64,000 nt of DNA, taken from assembly GCF_025515275.1 (NCBI RefSeq), contig NZ_JAOPFU010000015.1, forward strand, positions 1 to 64,000, read 5' to 3'. Shown here in pieces: positions 30,014-38,424 of the stretch. Numbering within the stretch: the stretch's first letter is position 1; every line of letters starts with the position of its first letter. The notes under the pieces were generated by a model, which saw nothing but the letters and a program-made list of their open reading frames with translations, ran no database searches and was not told the origin of the DNA. The DNA comes from Catenovulum sp. 2E275 (GTDB lineage Bacteria > Pseudomonadota > Gammaproteobacteria > Enterobacterales > Alteromonadaceae). The position numbers and the translations under genes were made by a program.

Positions 30014-32113
30014 ATGGGACAAATTTTCGAGTTTTTTAAGAGTCAGGTTTTTTCTGCTGAAAAGGAAGAAAAATATCAAGCATATCTTGAGAAACGAACT
30101 CGCCCGGTTGTTGCTTATGTGTATGCTATCGGTGGTATCATCCCTTTAATTTTATTGTGTCAATCTTATGTACTATCAACTGAAGAGTTTAATCTGGTGG
30201 CTCCTGCGAGAGCTTGCTATTTACTAGCGTGGGCAGCTATTACTTGGGCTACTTTTTCAACTAAACCGCTATTTAACTCAAAAACATCTCTAATCATTTA
30301 TAATATTGTTGGGGCTGTTTTTATTACGTATTTAAATGCGTTTTTAACTCAAAACCATATTTTAATCGTTCCTAGTTTATTAATGTTTCTAATTGGGATT
30401 GTGATTGCTCAGGTAGGTTCAAAAACGCAATTATTATCAGGGGTTGTTAGCTTTTTTATTCCTCTGGTATTAATAATAGCCAAGCCTCAAATTACAAAAG
30501 AAGATATTTCTGTTTTAGTGTTAATTTTTATTTGGGCTGTAATTGCGTGGATAGCGAGTATTATTTTAGAGCAAGTTAACCGCCGTTTATTTAACTATGA
30601 ACAGGCACTTACTCAAGCCAATGAACACAAACAAATATTACTAGAAAAAGAAGAAGCATCAAATAATTTTAAAAGCCAATTTTTAGCAAATATGAGCCAT
30701 GAAATAAGAACCCCTTTAACTTCAATTATAGGGTATGCCGAAGCTTATATTAATGCCGAAGAAAATAAAATTAAAAATGATCAAGTTCTAAACACTATTT
30801 ATATTAATAGTAAGCATTTGCTCACTATTGCTAATGATATTTTAGATTTGTCTAAAATAGAGGCTGGTAAATTAGAAGTTGATATTGAAGAAACTAATTT
30901 ATTTGCTCTTTTCCAAAGAGTAGAGCAAAACCAACAAGCTTTAGCAAATCAGAAAGGTTTAAATTTTTCTGTTAGCTACTCTTTTCCTCTACCTAATAAG
31001 ATTATGACTGATGGCACACGTTTATATCAGGTCTTGCTTAATTTAACTAATAATGCCATTAAGTTTACATTACAAGGTGGGATTCATGTTCGAGTGTCTT
31101 ATTCTAAGCAGTCAAATAATTTGCATGTGAAAATCAAAGATACTGGAATCGGTATGGAGCAAAGTGTTCTGGATAAACTTTTTTGTGCATTTCATCAAGC
31201 TCAAAGTAGTCAAAGTCGAAAATTTGGTGGGACGGGGTTAGGGCTGTATATATCAAAGGAATTGATAGAAAAGTTAAATGGCCAGATTAACGTGAGTAGT
31301 GAAGTTGGAATTGGTTCAGAGTTCAGTTTTACAATTAAGGCTGAGGTTTCAAAATCTGCTGTATGGGAAAGTGCTCTCCCTGAAATTGAAAGTTATCCAA
31401 ATATGGATTTATTCTCCAAACAAAAGTTTAAAGGGACAGTTTTATTAGCGGAGGATCACCCTGATAATGGGCGTTTAATTGCTCAATATCTTACTGAGCT
31501 TGGTTTAGATGTTTGTTTAGTTGTTAACGGTGAGCAGGCAATTGAAAAGTGTTTATTATTAGATTTTGATTTAATTTTGATGGATATTGAAATGCCCGTT
31601 ATGGATGGTATAACTGCAACGGGTTTAATCCGAAAAAATAATGCATCCATACCAGTCATAGCTCTTACAGCCAATGCAATGAAAAAGGATATTGATAGCT
31701 ACTTGCAAAGAGGATTTAATGGTCATTTAAGCAAACCTATCGAGCGGCATTCATTTATCCAAGTATTATCTCAATTCTTAGCTATTGCGCAAGAATCTGA
31801 AGAGGATGAAGATGAGTTTTTATTTTCAATTGATAGTGCAGAATTTTCAAAAATGGTAGCTGAATATAAAGACGGTTTACCTGAGCAAATTGAAATTTTA
31901 GAAAGCGCACAGCAGAAAAATGATTGGAAACAAGTCTTACAGATTGCTCATAATATAAAGGGCTCTGCTGGAAACTTTGGGTTTAATAAGTTAACCGAAG
32001 TTGCAGGCTTACTTGAGCATAGTATTAGGCAAAATAATATCGCAGAGGGTCAAGGGTATTTTGCTCAACTTATATCAGAATTAAATCAAGCTGTTGTTGT
32101 CTCTGATTCATAA
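30014..32113 (+). CDS. Membrane hybrid histidine kinase with Hpt domain
   Basis: The 699-residue protein has about six membrane helices (30-185) without a large periplasmic loop, a short coiled coil, HisKA with FLANMSHEIRTPLTSIIGYAEAY, HATPase (NLTNNAIKFT, DTGIGM, GGTGLGLYIS), a receiver (LLAEDHPDNG, LMDIEMPVMDG), and an Hpt domain with the phospho-accepting His in AHNIKGSAGNFGF. It therefore carries a full His-Asp-His relay and could pass phosphate to the receiver of the REC-EAL protein encoded just before it. Confidence 0.93.
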   Translation: MGQIFEFFKSQVFSAEKEEKYQAYLEKRTRPVVAYVYAIGGIIPLILLCQSYVLSTEEFNLVAPARACYLLAWAAITWATFSTKPLFNSKTSLIIYNIVGAVFITYLNAFLTQNHILIVPSLLMFLIGIVIAQVGSKTQLLSGVVSFFIPLVLIIAKPQITKEDISVLVLIFIWAVIAWIASIILEQVNRRLFNYEQALTQANEHKQILLEKEEASNNFKSQFLANMSHEIRTPLTSIIGYAEAYINAEENKIKNDQVLNTIYINSKHLLTIANDILDLSKIEAGKLEVDIEETNLFALFQRVEQNQQALANQKGLNFSVSYSFPLPNKIMTDGTRLYQVLLNLTNNAIKFTLQGGIHVRVSYSKQSNNLHVKIKDTGIGMEQSVLDKLFCAFHQAQSSQSRKFGGTGLGLYISKELIEKLNGQINVSSEVGIGSEFSFTIKAEVSKSAVWESALPEIESYPNMDLFSKQKFKGTVLLAEDHPDNGRLIAQYLTELGLDVCLVVNGEQAIEKCLLLDFDLILMDIEMPVMDGITATGLIRKNNASIPVIALTANAMKKDIDSYLQRGFNGHLSKPIERHSFIQVLSQFLAIAQESEEDEDEFLFSIDSAEFSKMVAEYKDGLPEQIEILESAQQKNDWKQVLQIAHNIKGSAGNFGFNKLTEVAGLLEHSIRQNNIAEGQGYFAQLISELNQAVVVSDS

Positions 32114-32243
32114 ATATCACCATAAAAACAAGTCAAAAGTTTATTTTTATGATTTTACCTCCTTATTTTTTCTTATTGTTATCTATAGCTGGCATTGTCG
32201 ATATATTTGATTAGACTAAGCGAAAATTCTTAGGAGTGATCTT

Positions 32244-32858
32244 GTGATTCAGTACAAACATGCAAAATTTAAAATTAGTTCACCAAATATAGATGGTTTA
32301 GGTGATGATTCTGGTTACGAAGTCGCTTTTGCTGGGCGTTCTAATGCGGGTAAATCAAGCGCTTTAAATACACTCACAGAACAAAAAGGGCTAGCCAGAA
32401 CAAGTAAAACACCGGGACGTACCCAATTAATTAATATTTTTGAGTTGGATGAAGAACGGCGGTTGGTAGATTTACCTGGTTATGGTTTTGCAAAAGTGCC
32501 GTTAGAAGTTAAGAAAAAATGGCAAAAGTCTTTAGGTGAATATTTACAAAATCGTGAATGTTTAGCAGGATTAGTGGTATTGATGGATATACGGCATCCA
32601 CTTAAAGACTTAGATCAAGATTTGGTTTTTTGGGCTGTTGATAGTGGCTTACCAGTCCTGATTTTATTAACTAAAGCAGATAAATTAAAACAAGGTGCCC
32701 GTAATACAGTATTAAAAGAGGTTAGGAAAGCCAGTATTAATTTTGAAGGTGATGTTGATGTCGAGCTGTTCTCGTCGTTAAAAGGAATAGGGGTTAAACA
32801 GCTTAAAAACAAATTAAACCAATGGTATAAAGCCGAAAATATCCAAGCTTCTGAGTAA
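32244..32858 (+). CDS. engB: Ribosome biogenesis GTP-binding protein EngB (YihA/YsxC)
   Basis: EngB is a small essential GTPase needed for assembly of the 50S subunit. The 204-residue protein shows G1 [13 protein letters not shown]2 KTPGRTQ, G3 [10 protein letters not shown]4 TKADK and G5 FSSLKG in order. The start is GTG (32244-32246), with TTAGGAGTGAT giving a strong ribosome site. It is convergent with mrcA. Confidence 0.96.
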   Translation: MIQYKHAKFKISSPNIDGLGDDSGYEVAFAGRSNAGKSSALNTLTEQKGLARTSKTPGRTQLINIFELDEERRLVDLPGYGFAKVPLEVKKKWQKSLGEYLQNRECLAGLVVLMDIRHPLKDLDQDLVFWAVDSGLPVLILLTKADKLKQGARNTVLKEVRKASINFEGDVDVELFSSLKGIGVKQLKNKLNQWYKAENIQASE

Positions 32859-32894
32859 CGATTGTGAAGCTATGAATACTCAATTTAAATATAG

Positions 32895-32923
32895 ATTAAG
32901 TGCAGCTATTAACTGCACTTAAT
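32895..32923. terminator. Bidirectional hairpin between engB and mrcA
   Basis: ATTAAGTGCAG (32895-32905) / CTGCACTTAAT (32913-32923) forms an 11-bp stem between the convergent genes. The flanks are AT-rich but lack a perfect T-run. Confidence 0.6.
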
Positions 32924-32936
32924 TTAAATTTCTACT

Positions 32937-35468
32937 TTAAAAGATTTGTTCTATTTCTGTTTCGGCCACTTCACCTGATTGTGTTGAATTTAGCATTTCT
33001 ATTTGAGGTGAGTTATCTGCAAACTGGCTAGGTTCTGTTCCTGATATAAAATATTCGAACATAGCTGTATAATCCGTTTTGTTGCTGAGTTTCCCTGTTT
33101 CCGTATCTATTCTGACAGTTGAAATATCTTCCGGTAGCTGGTTGTCATTCTGTGGAATACCATCAAGCATTGTTTGTAAATATGTAATCCATGACGGCAG
33201 TGCTGTTTGTGCACCAAACTCTTTACCATAAACCTGATCCTTACCCAGATTATTATTGTAAGAACTCGCCCCTAGAGCACGTCTATGATCATCAAAGCCG
33301 ACCCAACTAGTTACAACTAAATTGGGGGCATAACCACTGAACCAAGTATCTTTTGCTTCGTTAGTTGTACCTGTTTTACCGCCGATATCTTTACGTTTTA
33401 AGGCTCGTGCACGCCAGCCTGTCCCATTCCAACCTGTTCCTCGGTTCCAGTCTCCGCCGCCCCAAATCGTACTTGTCATTGCATCTGCGATTAAAAACGC
33501 ATTTTGTTTTGAAATTGCCCGTGGTGCATAAATTAATTCTTGTTCTATTGTTTGAGTTTCTGTTGGAGTAAATTCAGCGATTGAATCTTGCGGTTCACAG
33601 TTTGGCCGACACAACTTTTGAATTGGCGCTTGGTAGATCATATTGCCGGCAGAATCTTCAACTCGTTCAATAACATAAGGTTTTACAATATAACCGCCAT
33701 TTGCAAACGCGGTATAAGCTGTTGCTAATTCCATTGGGGTAAATGATGCTGAGCCTAAAGCCAATGATTCATTTCTTGGAATATCATCACGCGAAAAACC
33801 AAATTGAGTTAAATGATTAACTAAGTTATCAATTCCAACAGCTCTTAATAAACGTACTGAAACTACGTTTTTAGATTTAGCTAATGCCGTTCTTAACCTG
33901 ATAGGACCATCATAAACAGGAGGAGAGTTTTGTGGACGCCAAACTGTCCCTTGACGTCTATCCCATTGATTAATCGGTGCATCATTAACAATACTGGCTA
34001 AGGTAAACCCATGTTGAATTGCGGCAGAATAAATAAAAGGTTTAATATTTGAACCGACTTGACGTTTGGCTTGAGTAACTCGATTAAATTCACTTTGCCT
34101 AAAATCATAACCACCCACTAAGGCTTGAATAGCTCCAGTATTTGGATCTATTGCAACTAAAGCTGATGAGGCGTCAGGAAATTGAGATAAGTGCCATGTT
34201 GAGTCAACTTTTCTTACACTAACGACCTCACCAACATGGACAATTTCGGTAACAGATTTGGGTTCATCTCCTTGGCTATCGTCATCAATAAAAGCTCTGG
34301 CCCACTTCATTCCATCCCATTCAACAACTCCAGTCTGTCCATTTTTACGTAGAAAAGAAAATGTATTTTTTTCATTGTCGATGTGAATAACTGCAACATT
34401 TTCCAGCCAACCAAAATCAGGCTCATTTTTTAGGGCATTTATAATTTCTTTGTTATCTGGTTTGCTTTCTTGATTCTCTATCCAGAGAATCTTTTGAGCT
34501 CCTCTGTAGCCATGCCTTTCGTCATAATTATGCAAATTTTCTCTAAGGGCATGTAAGGCAGCTGACTGAGATTTAAGTGTTACAGTCGTATAAACTTGAA
34601 AACCTTGGGTATATGCTACTTCTTCACCATATTTATCAACCAACTCTTGTCTTACCATTTCTGCGATATATGGACTATCCAATTCGATTTCGGCACCATG
34701 ATACCTTGCGCTTAAAGGCAGCTCTAACGCTTGCTGATATTCTTGTTCGGTTATATATCTTGCATCTTTTAAACGCCACAAAACGGTATTTCGTCTGAAA
34801 AGAGCTCGTTCAGGATTTCGCAATGGGTTGTAAGCGGTTGGTGCTTTTAATAAGCCGGTCAACATAGCCATTTGAGCTATATTGAGCTCATCTATATTTT
34901 TACCGTAATAAACTTTAGCTGCGGCACCAAAGCCAAATGCTCTATACCCGAGCTCAACTTTATTAATATATAACGTCAAAATTTCTTCTTTAGTTAGCTC
35001 TTGCTCCATCTTTAAAGCAATAAAAATCTCTTTTATTTTACGTATATAAGTCTTATCTCTGTTTAAAAAGAAACCTCTAGCTAATTGCATGGTTATTGTA
35101 CTTGCACCTTGCTTTTTAGAGCCGCTGGTCAATACTGTAATAGCGGCTCTAACCATACCAATAAAATCAACGCCGTTATGTGAATAGAACCTGTTGTCTT
35201 CTGTAGCTAATAGGGTATTGATGAGTTTAGGTGGTATTTGCTCGTAAGTAAGAGGGATTCGTCTTTTTTCACCAAACTGAGAAATTAGATAGCCATCTGC
35301 TGAATAAACTTGCATAGGAGTTTGGAACTCAACATTTTTTAAAGTTTCAACATCAGGTAAGTCATTTTTAATATATTGGTAAGTGGCGTAAACAGTTAAG
35401 CAGCCCAATAAACTTGAGATAATAAAAAAATAAAATAAATACTTAATCGTTTTTTTCACAATGAGCAT
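32937..35468 (-). CDS. mrcA: Penicillin-binding protein 1A
   Basis: PBP1A is a bifunctional cell-wall synthase. The 843-residue protein has an N-terminal membrane anchor, a glycosyltransferase domain (catalytic Glu in TLLATEDNRFYSHNGVD; GASTITMQLARGFFLNRDKTYIRKIKE), an OB-like insertion (about 310-430), and a transpeptidase domain with SNIK (active Ser), SKN, and KTGTTNEAKDTW. It is divergent from pilM, the usual mrcA / pilMNOPQ layout of gammaproteobacteria. Confidence 0.97.
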   Translation of the reverse strand: MLIVKKTIKYLFYFFIISSLLGCLTVYATYQYIKNDLPDVETLKNVEFQTPMQVYSADGYLISQFGEKRRIPLTYEQIPPKLINTLLATEDNRFYSHNGVDFIGMVRAAITVLTSGSKKQGASTITMQLARGFFLNRDKTYIRKIKEIFIALKMEQELTKEEILTLYINKVELGYRAFGFGAAAKVYYGKNIDELNIAQMAMLTGLLKAPTAYNPLRNPERALFRRNTVLWRLKDARYITEQEYQQALELPLSARYHGAEIELDSPYIAEMVRQELVDKYGEEVAYTQGFQVYTTVTLKSQSAALHALRENLHNYDERHGYRGAQKILWIENQESKPDNKEIINALKNEPDFGWLENVAVIHIDNEKNTFSFLRKNGQTGVVEWDGMKWARAFIDDDSQGDEPKSVTEIVHVGEVVSVRKVDSTWHLSQFPDASSALVAIDPNTGAIQALVGGYDFRQSEFNRVTQAKRQVGSNIKPFIYSAAIQHGFTLASIVNDAPINQWDRRQGTVWRPQNSPPVYDGPIRLRTALAKSKNVVSVRLLRAVGIDNLVNHLTQFGFSRDDIPRNESLALGSASFTPMELATAYTAFANGGYIVKPYVIERVEDSAGNMIYQAPIQKLCRPNCEPQDSIAEFTPTETQTIEQELIYAPRAISKQNAFLIADAMTSTIWGGGDWNRGTGWNGTGWRARALKRKDIGGKTGTTNEAKDTWFSGYAPNLVVTSWVGFDDHRRALGASSYNNNLGKDQVYGKEFGAQTALPSWITYLQTMLDGIPQNDNQLPEDISTVRIDTETGKLSNKTDYTAMFEYFISGTEPSQFADNSPQIEMLNSTQSGEVAETEIEQIF

Positions 35469-35527
35469 CCGGGCTTAGGAATTGGTTAGCGAATATAAAT
35501 AATATCAAGTTTCAACATGGTTATGTT

Positions 35528-35569
35528 ACAACAAATTCTGAATATGCCAAGTATTCGGCATTTTGTTGT
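35528..35569. promoter_or_regulatory. Nested palindrome in the mrcA / pilM divergent promoter region
   Basis: ACAACAAA (35528-35535) pairs with TTTGTTGT (35562-35569), and inside it ATGCC pairs with GGCAT around AAGTATTC. It lies in the 169-bp gap between the two divergent starts. A TATAAT (35608-35613) 25 bp before pilM could be its -10 box, without a convincing -35. The palindrome may be an operator; no known regulator site was recognised. Confidence 0.4.
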
Positions 35570-35637
35570 GGTGGATTGGCATAAAAAAAGCTAACCAGAC
35601 TTAACCATATAATAATGAAAATAAATGGTCATTTACT

Positions 35638-36720
35638 ATGTTTGGCAAGTTATTAGGAAAAAAAAGCTCAATTTTAATTGGTGTAGATATCGGCTCTTAT
35701 TCTGTTAAAGCTGTTTTAATGGAGCGGCAAGGTCATGATTATCGGCTATTACAATTTGAGCAAGAGCCTATGCCAAAAGGATTAGTTAATGATAAAGATA
35801 TTAAAGACATTGAAGCTGTTGGCCGAGTTATAAGTCGACTTAGAAAAAAAATATCTCGGCAATTTCAAGATGTGTCTGTCGCTGTATCTGGCTCTACAGT
35901 AATCACTAAAACAGTTTTTATGGACGCTAGCTTTAGTGATGATGAATTGGCAACTCAAATAGAAATAGAAGCAGATAGTTTAATTCCTTATCCAATTGAA
36001 GAAGTTAGTATTGATTTTGAAAGGATCGAAGCAGTCAACACAGATAATAAGAAAGTTAAAGTGTTAGTGAGTGTTGCTAGAACGGAAAGTGTAACAGCTA
36101 GGGTATCGGCTATGGAAATAGCGGGTTTTAACGCTAAAGTTATGGATGTTGAAGCTTATGCTTTGGCTCGTGCCGCGAAGTTATGTTTACCCCAATTACC
36201 TAAAGGCTCTGATGATGAGCCGTGTATTGCGATGGTAGATTTGGGGGCTCATATAACATTAACGAGCATTATTAAAAAAGATCAGGTTATTTATACGAGA
36301 GATCAGCCTTTTGGAGGAGATGTTCTTACCAAAAATATAGAGAGTTTTTATCAAAAAAGTTATGAAGAAGCGGAATTAGAAAAACTTTCTGGTGATTTAC
36401 CACAAAATTATCAGGCCGAAATTTTAGGGCCATTTCAAAATTCAATAATTCAACAGATTAGAAGAACAATCCAAATGTTCACTACATCAACAGCAGAACA
36501 AAAAGTTGATTATATAATTTTGTCTGGTGGTTGCGCATTAATTCATGGCTTAGCTGAACAGATCACGCAGGAACTTGAAATTCCTTGTATTTTAGCAAAG
36601 CCTTTTTTACAGATGCAAAAGGGAGATAGTTTGGTTGATTCTGAATTTAATAAGTCAAATTCAGAATATTTAATTGCGACTGGATTAGCCATGCGGAGTT
36701 TTGATTTATGCCACATATAA
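35638..36720 (+). CDS. pilM: Type IV pilus inner-membrane assembly protein PilM
   Basis: PilM is a cytoplasmic actin-like ATPase that binds the N-terminus of PilN and links the pilus alignment complex to the motor. The 360-residue protein shows the FtsA/actin fold signature: IGVDIGSYSVKAV at the start, MVDLGAHITLTSII in the middle and ILSGGCALIHGL near the end. It overlaps pilN by 13 bp. Confidence 0.97.
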   Translation: MFGKLLGKKSSILIGVDIGSYSVKAVLMERQGHDYRLLQFEQEPMPKGLVNDKDIKDIEAVGRVISRLRKKISRQFQDVSVAVSGSTVITKTVFMDASFSDDELATQIEIEADSLIPYPIEEVSIDFERIEAVNTDNKKVKVLVSVARTESVTARVSAMEIAGFNAKVMDVEAYALARAAKLCLPQLPKGSDDEPCIAMVDLGAHITLTSIIKKDQVIYTRDQPFGGDVLTKNIESFYQKSYEEAELEKLSGDLPQNYQAEILGPFQNSIIQQIRRTIQMFTTSTAEQKVDYIILSGGCALIHGLAEQITQELEIPCILAKPFLQMQKGDSLVDSEFNKSNSEYLIATGLAMRSFDLCHI

Positions 36721-37289
36721 ACTTACTACCTTGGCGTGAGCAAGCAAAACAGAAAAAGCAAAAATCTTATATTGTTATTTTGGTTATGGTAGGAATTAGT
36801 GCTCTAGGATTAATGTTATTAGTAGATGCTTATTACAGTCATTTAATTGCAAATCAGCAAATGCGAAATCAGTATCTGCAAAATGAAATTTTGGTATTAG
36901 ACGCTAAAATTGCTGAAATTAAAGAGCTAAAAGCCAAACGGAAAAGCTTAGAGCAGCGCATGGAGCTGATTGCCGACTTACAACATAACCGTAATCTGGC
37001 AGCTCAAGTATTGGCAGAAATTACCACTACCGTTCCTGCTGGTATCTTTTTTACTGAACTTGAGAAAAAAGGGAATTCGGTTTTTATTACAGGTAAAAGT
37101 GAATCAAATAATCGGGTTTCTAACTTAATGAGAAATGCCGAAGCGTCTTATTTATTTGAATTGCCGCTACTCAATACCATAGTGGCCGCCAAAGCAAATG
37201 CCCAAATAGATTTATTAAGCGACTTTAAAATGTCAGTTCAGGTTAAGCCTTTTGCCGAGCGAATATCGGCGGCGGAGGTTAACCCATGA
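36708..37289 (+). CDS. pilN: Type IV pilus assembly protein PilN
   Basis: PilN has a short cytoplasmic peptide with the PilM-binding motif INLLPWRE at residues 4-11, one membrane helix (about 22-43), a coiled coil (45-90) and a ferredoxin-like periplasmic domain. With PilO it forms the inner-membrane heterodimer of the alignment complex. The length of 193 residues is normal. It overlaps pilM by 13 bp and pilO by 4. Confidence 0.96.
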   Translation: MPHINLLPWREQAKQKKQKSYIVILVMVGISALGLMLLVDAYYSHLIANQQMRNQYLQNEILVLDAKIAEIKELKAKRKSLEQRMELIADLQHNRNLAAQVLAEITTTVPAGIFFTELEKKGNSVFITGKSESNNRVSNLMRNAEASYLFELPLLNTIVAAKANAQIDLLSDFKMSVQVKPFAERISAAEVNP

Positions 37290-37891
37290 GTTTAAAAAAC
37301 TTTGATCTTAAAAACCTAAATGAGCTAGAGCTTGATATTAACGACATGGGTAATTGGCCTAAGCCAGCTAAAGTTTTTGTCGCTTTTTTATTAGCTATTG
37401 TGGTCGCTATTTTGAGTTATCAGTTAATGATTAGTGACCAAATTGAAAATTATAAAACAATAACTGAGCAAGAAAATGAACTTAAACTAGAATATCGAGC
37501 TAAATATCATATTGCGATAAATGCTGATGCATATAAAACTCAAATGCGCCAAATGGAGCAATCTTTTGCTGAGCTATTAAAAACATTACCAACAGAAACA
37601 GAAACCCCTGGTCTGTTAGACGACATTACTTATATAGGTACAACAAACGGATTAACTTTTACAAAAATAAATTGGGAACCAGAAATTGAGCGAGAGTTTT
37701 ATACTGAGCTACCGTTAAAGTTAGAAATAACAGGTAGTTATCATGATTTTGGTCACTTTTTAAGTAAAGTCGCGGCCTTACCCAGAATTGTTACCCTGCA
37801 TGATTTTACGATCAAGCAAAAAGACGGCAATTTAATTTTAAGTTTATTAGCAAAAACGTATAGATACAAAGAGGTTAAAACCAATGATTAA
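37286..37891 (+). CDS. pilO: Type IV pilus assembly protein PilO
   Basis: The 201-residue protein has one membrane helix (about 28-48), a coiled coil and a periplasmic domain with LLDDITYIGTTNGLTF and GSYHDFGHFLSKVAALPRIV, as in PilO. It pairs with PilN and contacts PilP. Start overlaps the pilN stop (ATGA) and the 3' end overlaps pilP by 8 bp, so translation of the operon is coupled. Confidence 0.96.
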   Translation: MSLKNFDLKNLNELELDINDMGNWPKPAKVFVAFLLAIVVAILSYQLMISDQIENYKTITEQENELKLEYRAKYHIAINADAYKTQMRQMEQSFAELLKTLPTETETPGLLDDITYIGTTNGLTFTKINWEPEIEREFYTELPLKLEITGSYHDFGHFLSKVAALPRIVTLHDFTIKQKDGNLILSLLAKTYRYKEVKTND

Positions 37892-38423
37892 ACCACTTTG
37901 TATATTTATCGGGAGCTTATTGCTGTTTGGATGCGGTAAAGATTTAACTGACTTGCAGGCATTTACTCAGCAAGTACAAGCAAATGCCCAAACGGATATC
38001 GAGCCAATATTAACCGTAAAAGAATTTACCAGCTTTGAGTATTCAGTTGAGCAAATGCGTAGCCCGTTTGTAAAACCACAACCAGAAATGTTAACCCAAA
38101 CCAAACAGGCCGATTTAAATTGTTTGCAGCCAGATTTTAATCGTGACAAACAGGCTTTAGAGAAATATCCGCTCGATACCATAAAAATGCGTGGCACTTT
38201 AGGCGAAAAAGGCAAGCTGTACGCATTAGCATCGGTTGCTGGTGGTCAATTATATCGAGTTAAACAAGGCGATTATATCGGCTTGTTTCATGGGCGAGTT
38301 GAACAAATTACCCCTGAATATATCAAGCTGCGAGAGCTGATTCCGGATGGCAGTGGCTGCTGGGTAATTCGGCAGGCTGAAATTTCGATTTTTGCTAAAA
38401 GTGATACGGCAGGAAACCAATAA
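37884..38423 (+). CDS. pilP: Type IV pilus assembly lipoprotein PilP
   Basis: PilP is an inner-membrane lipoprotein that joins PilNO to the secretin PilQ. The 179-residue product has a lipoprotein signal ending LLLFGCGK, a flexible linker (about 25-85; YSVEQMRSPF is the PilN/O-binding type segment), and a beta domain with KMRGTLGEKGKLYALASV and VKQGDYIG. Two further cysteines (NCLQ and GCWV) may form a disulfide. Confidence 0.95.
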   Translation: MIKPLCIFIGSLLLFGCGKDLTDLQAFTQQVQANAQTDIEPILTVKEFTSFEYSVEQMRSPFVKPQPEMLTQTKQADLNCLQPDFNRDKQALEKYPLDTIKMRGTLGEKGKLYALASVAGGQLYRVKQGDYIGLFHGRVEQITPEYIKLRELIPDGSGCWVIRQAEISIFAKSDTAGNQ

Positions 38424-38424
38424 T

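Noticed and set aside
32114-32243. Search for Spot 42 RNA next to engB
   Set aside because: E. coli carries spf beside engB, but the gap here shows neither a terminator hairpin nor a recognisable Spot 42 sequence.
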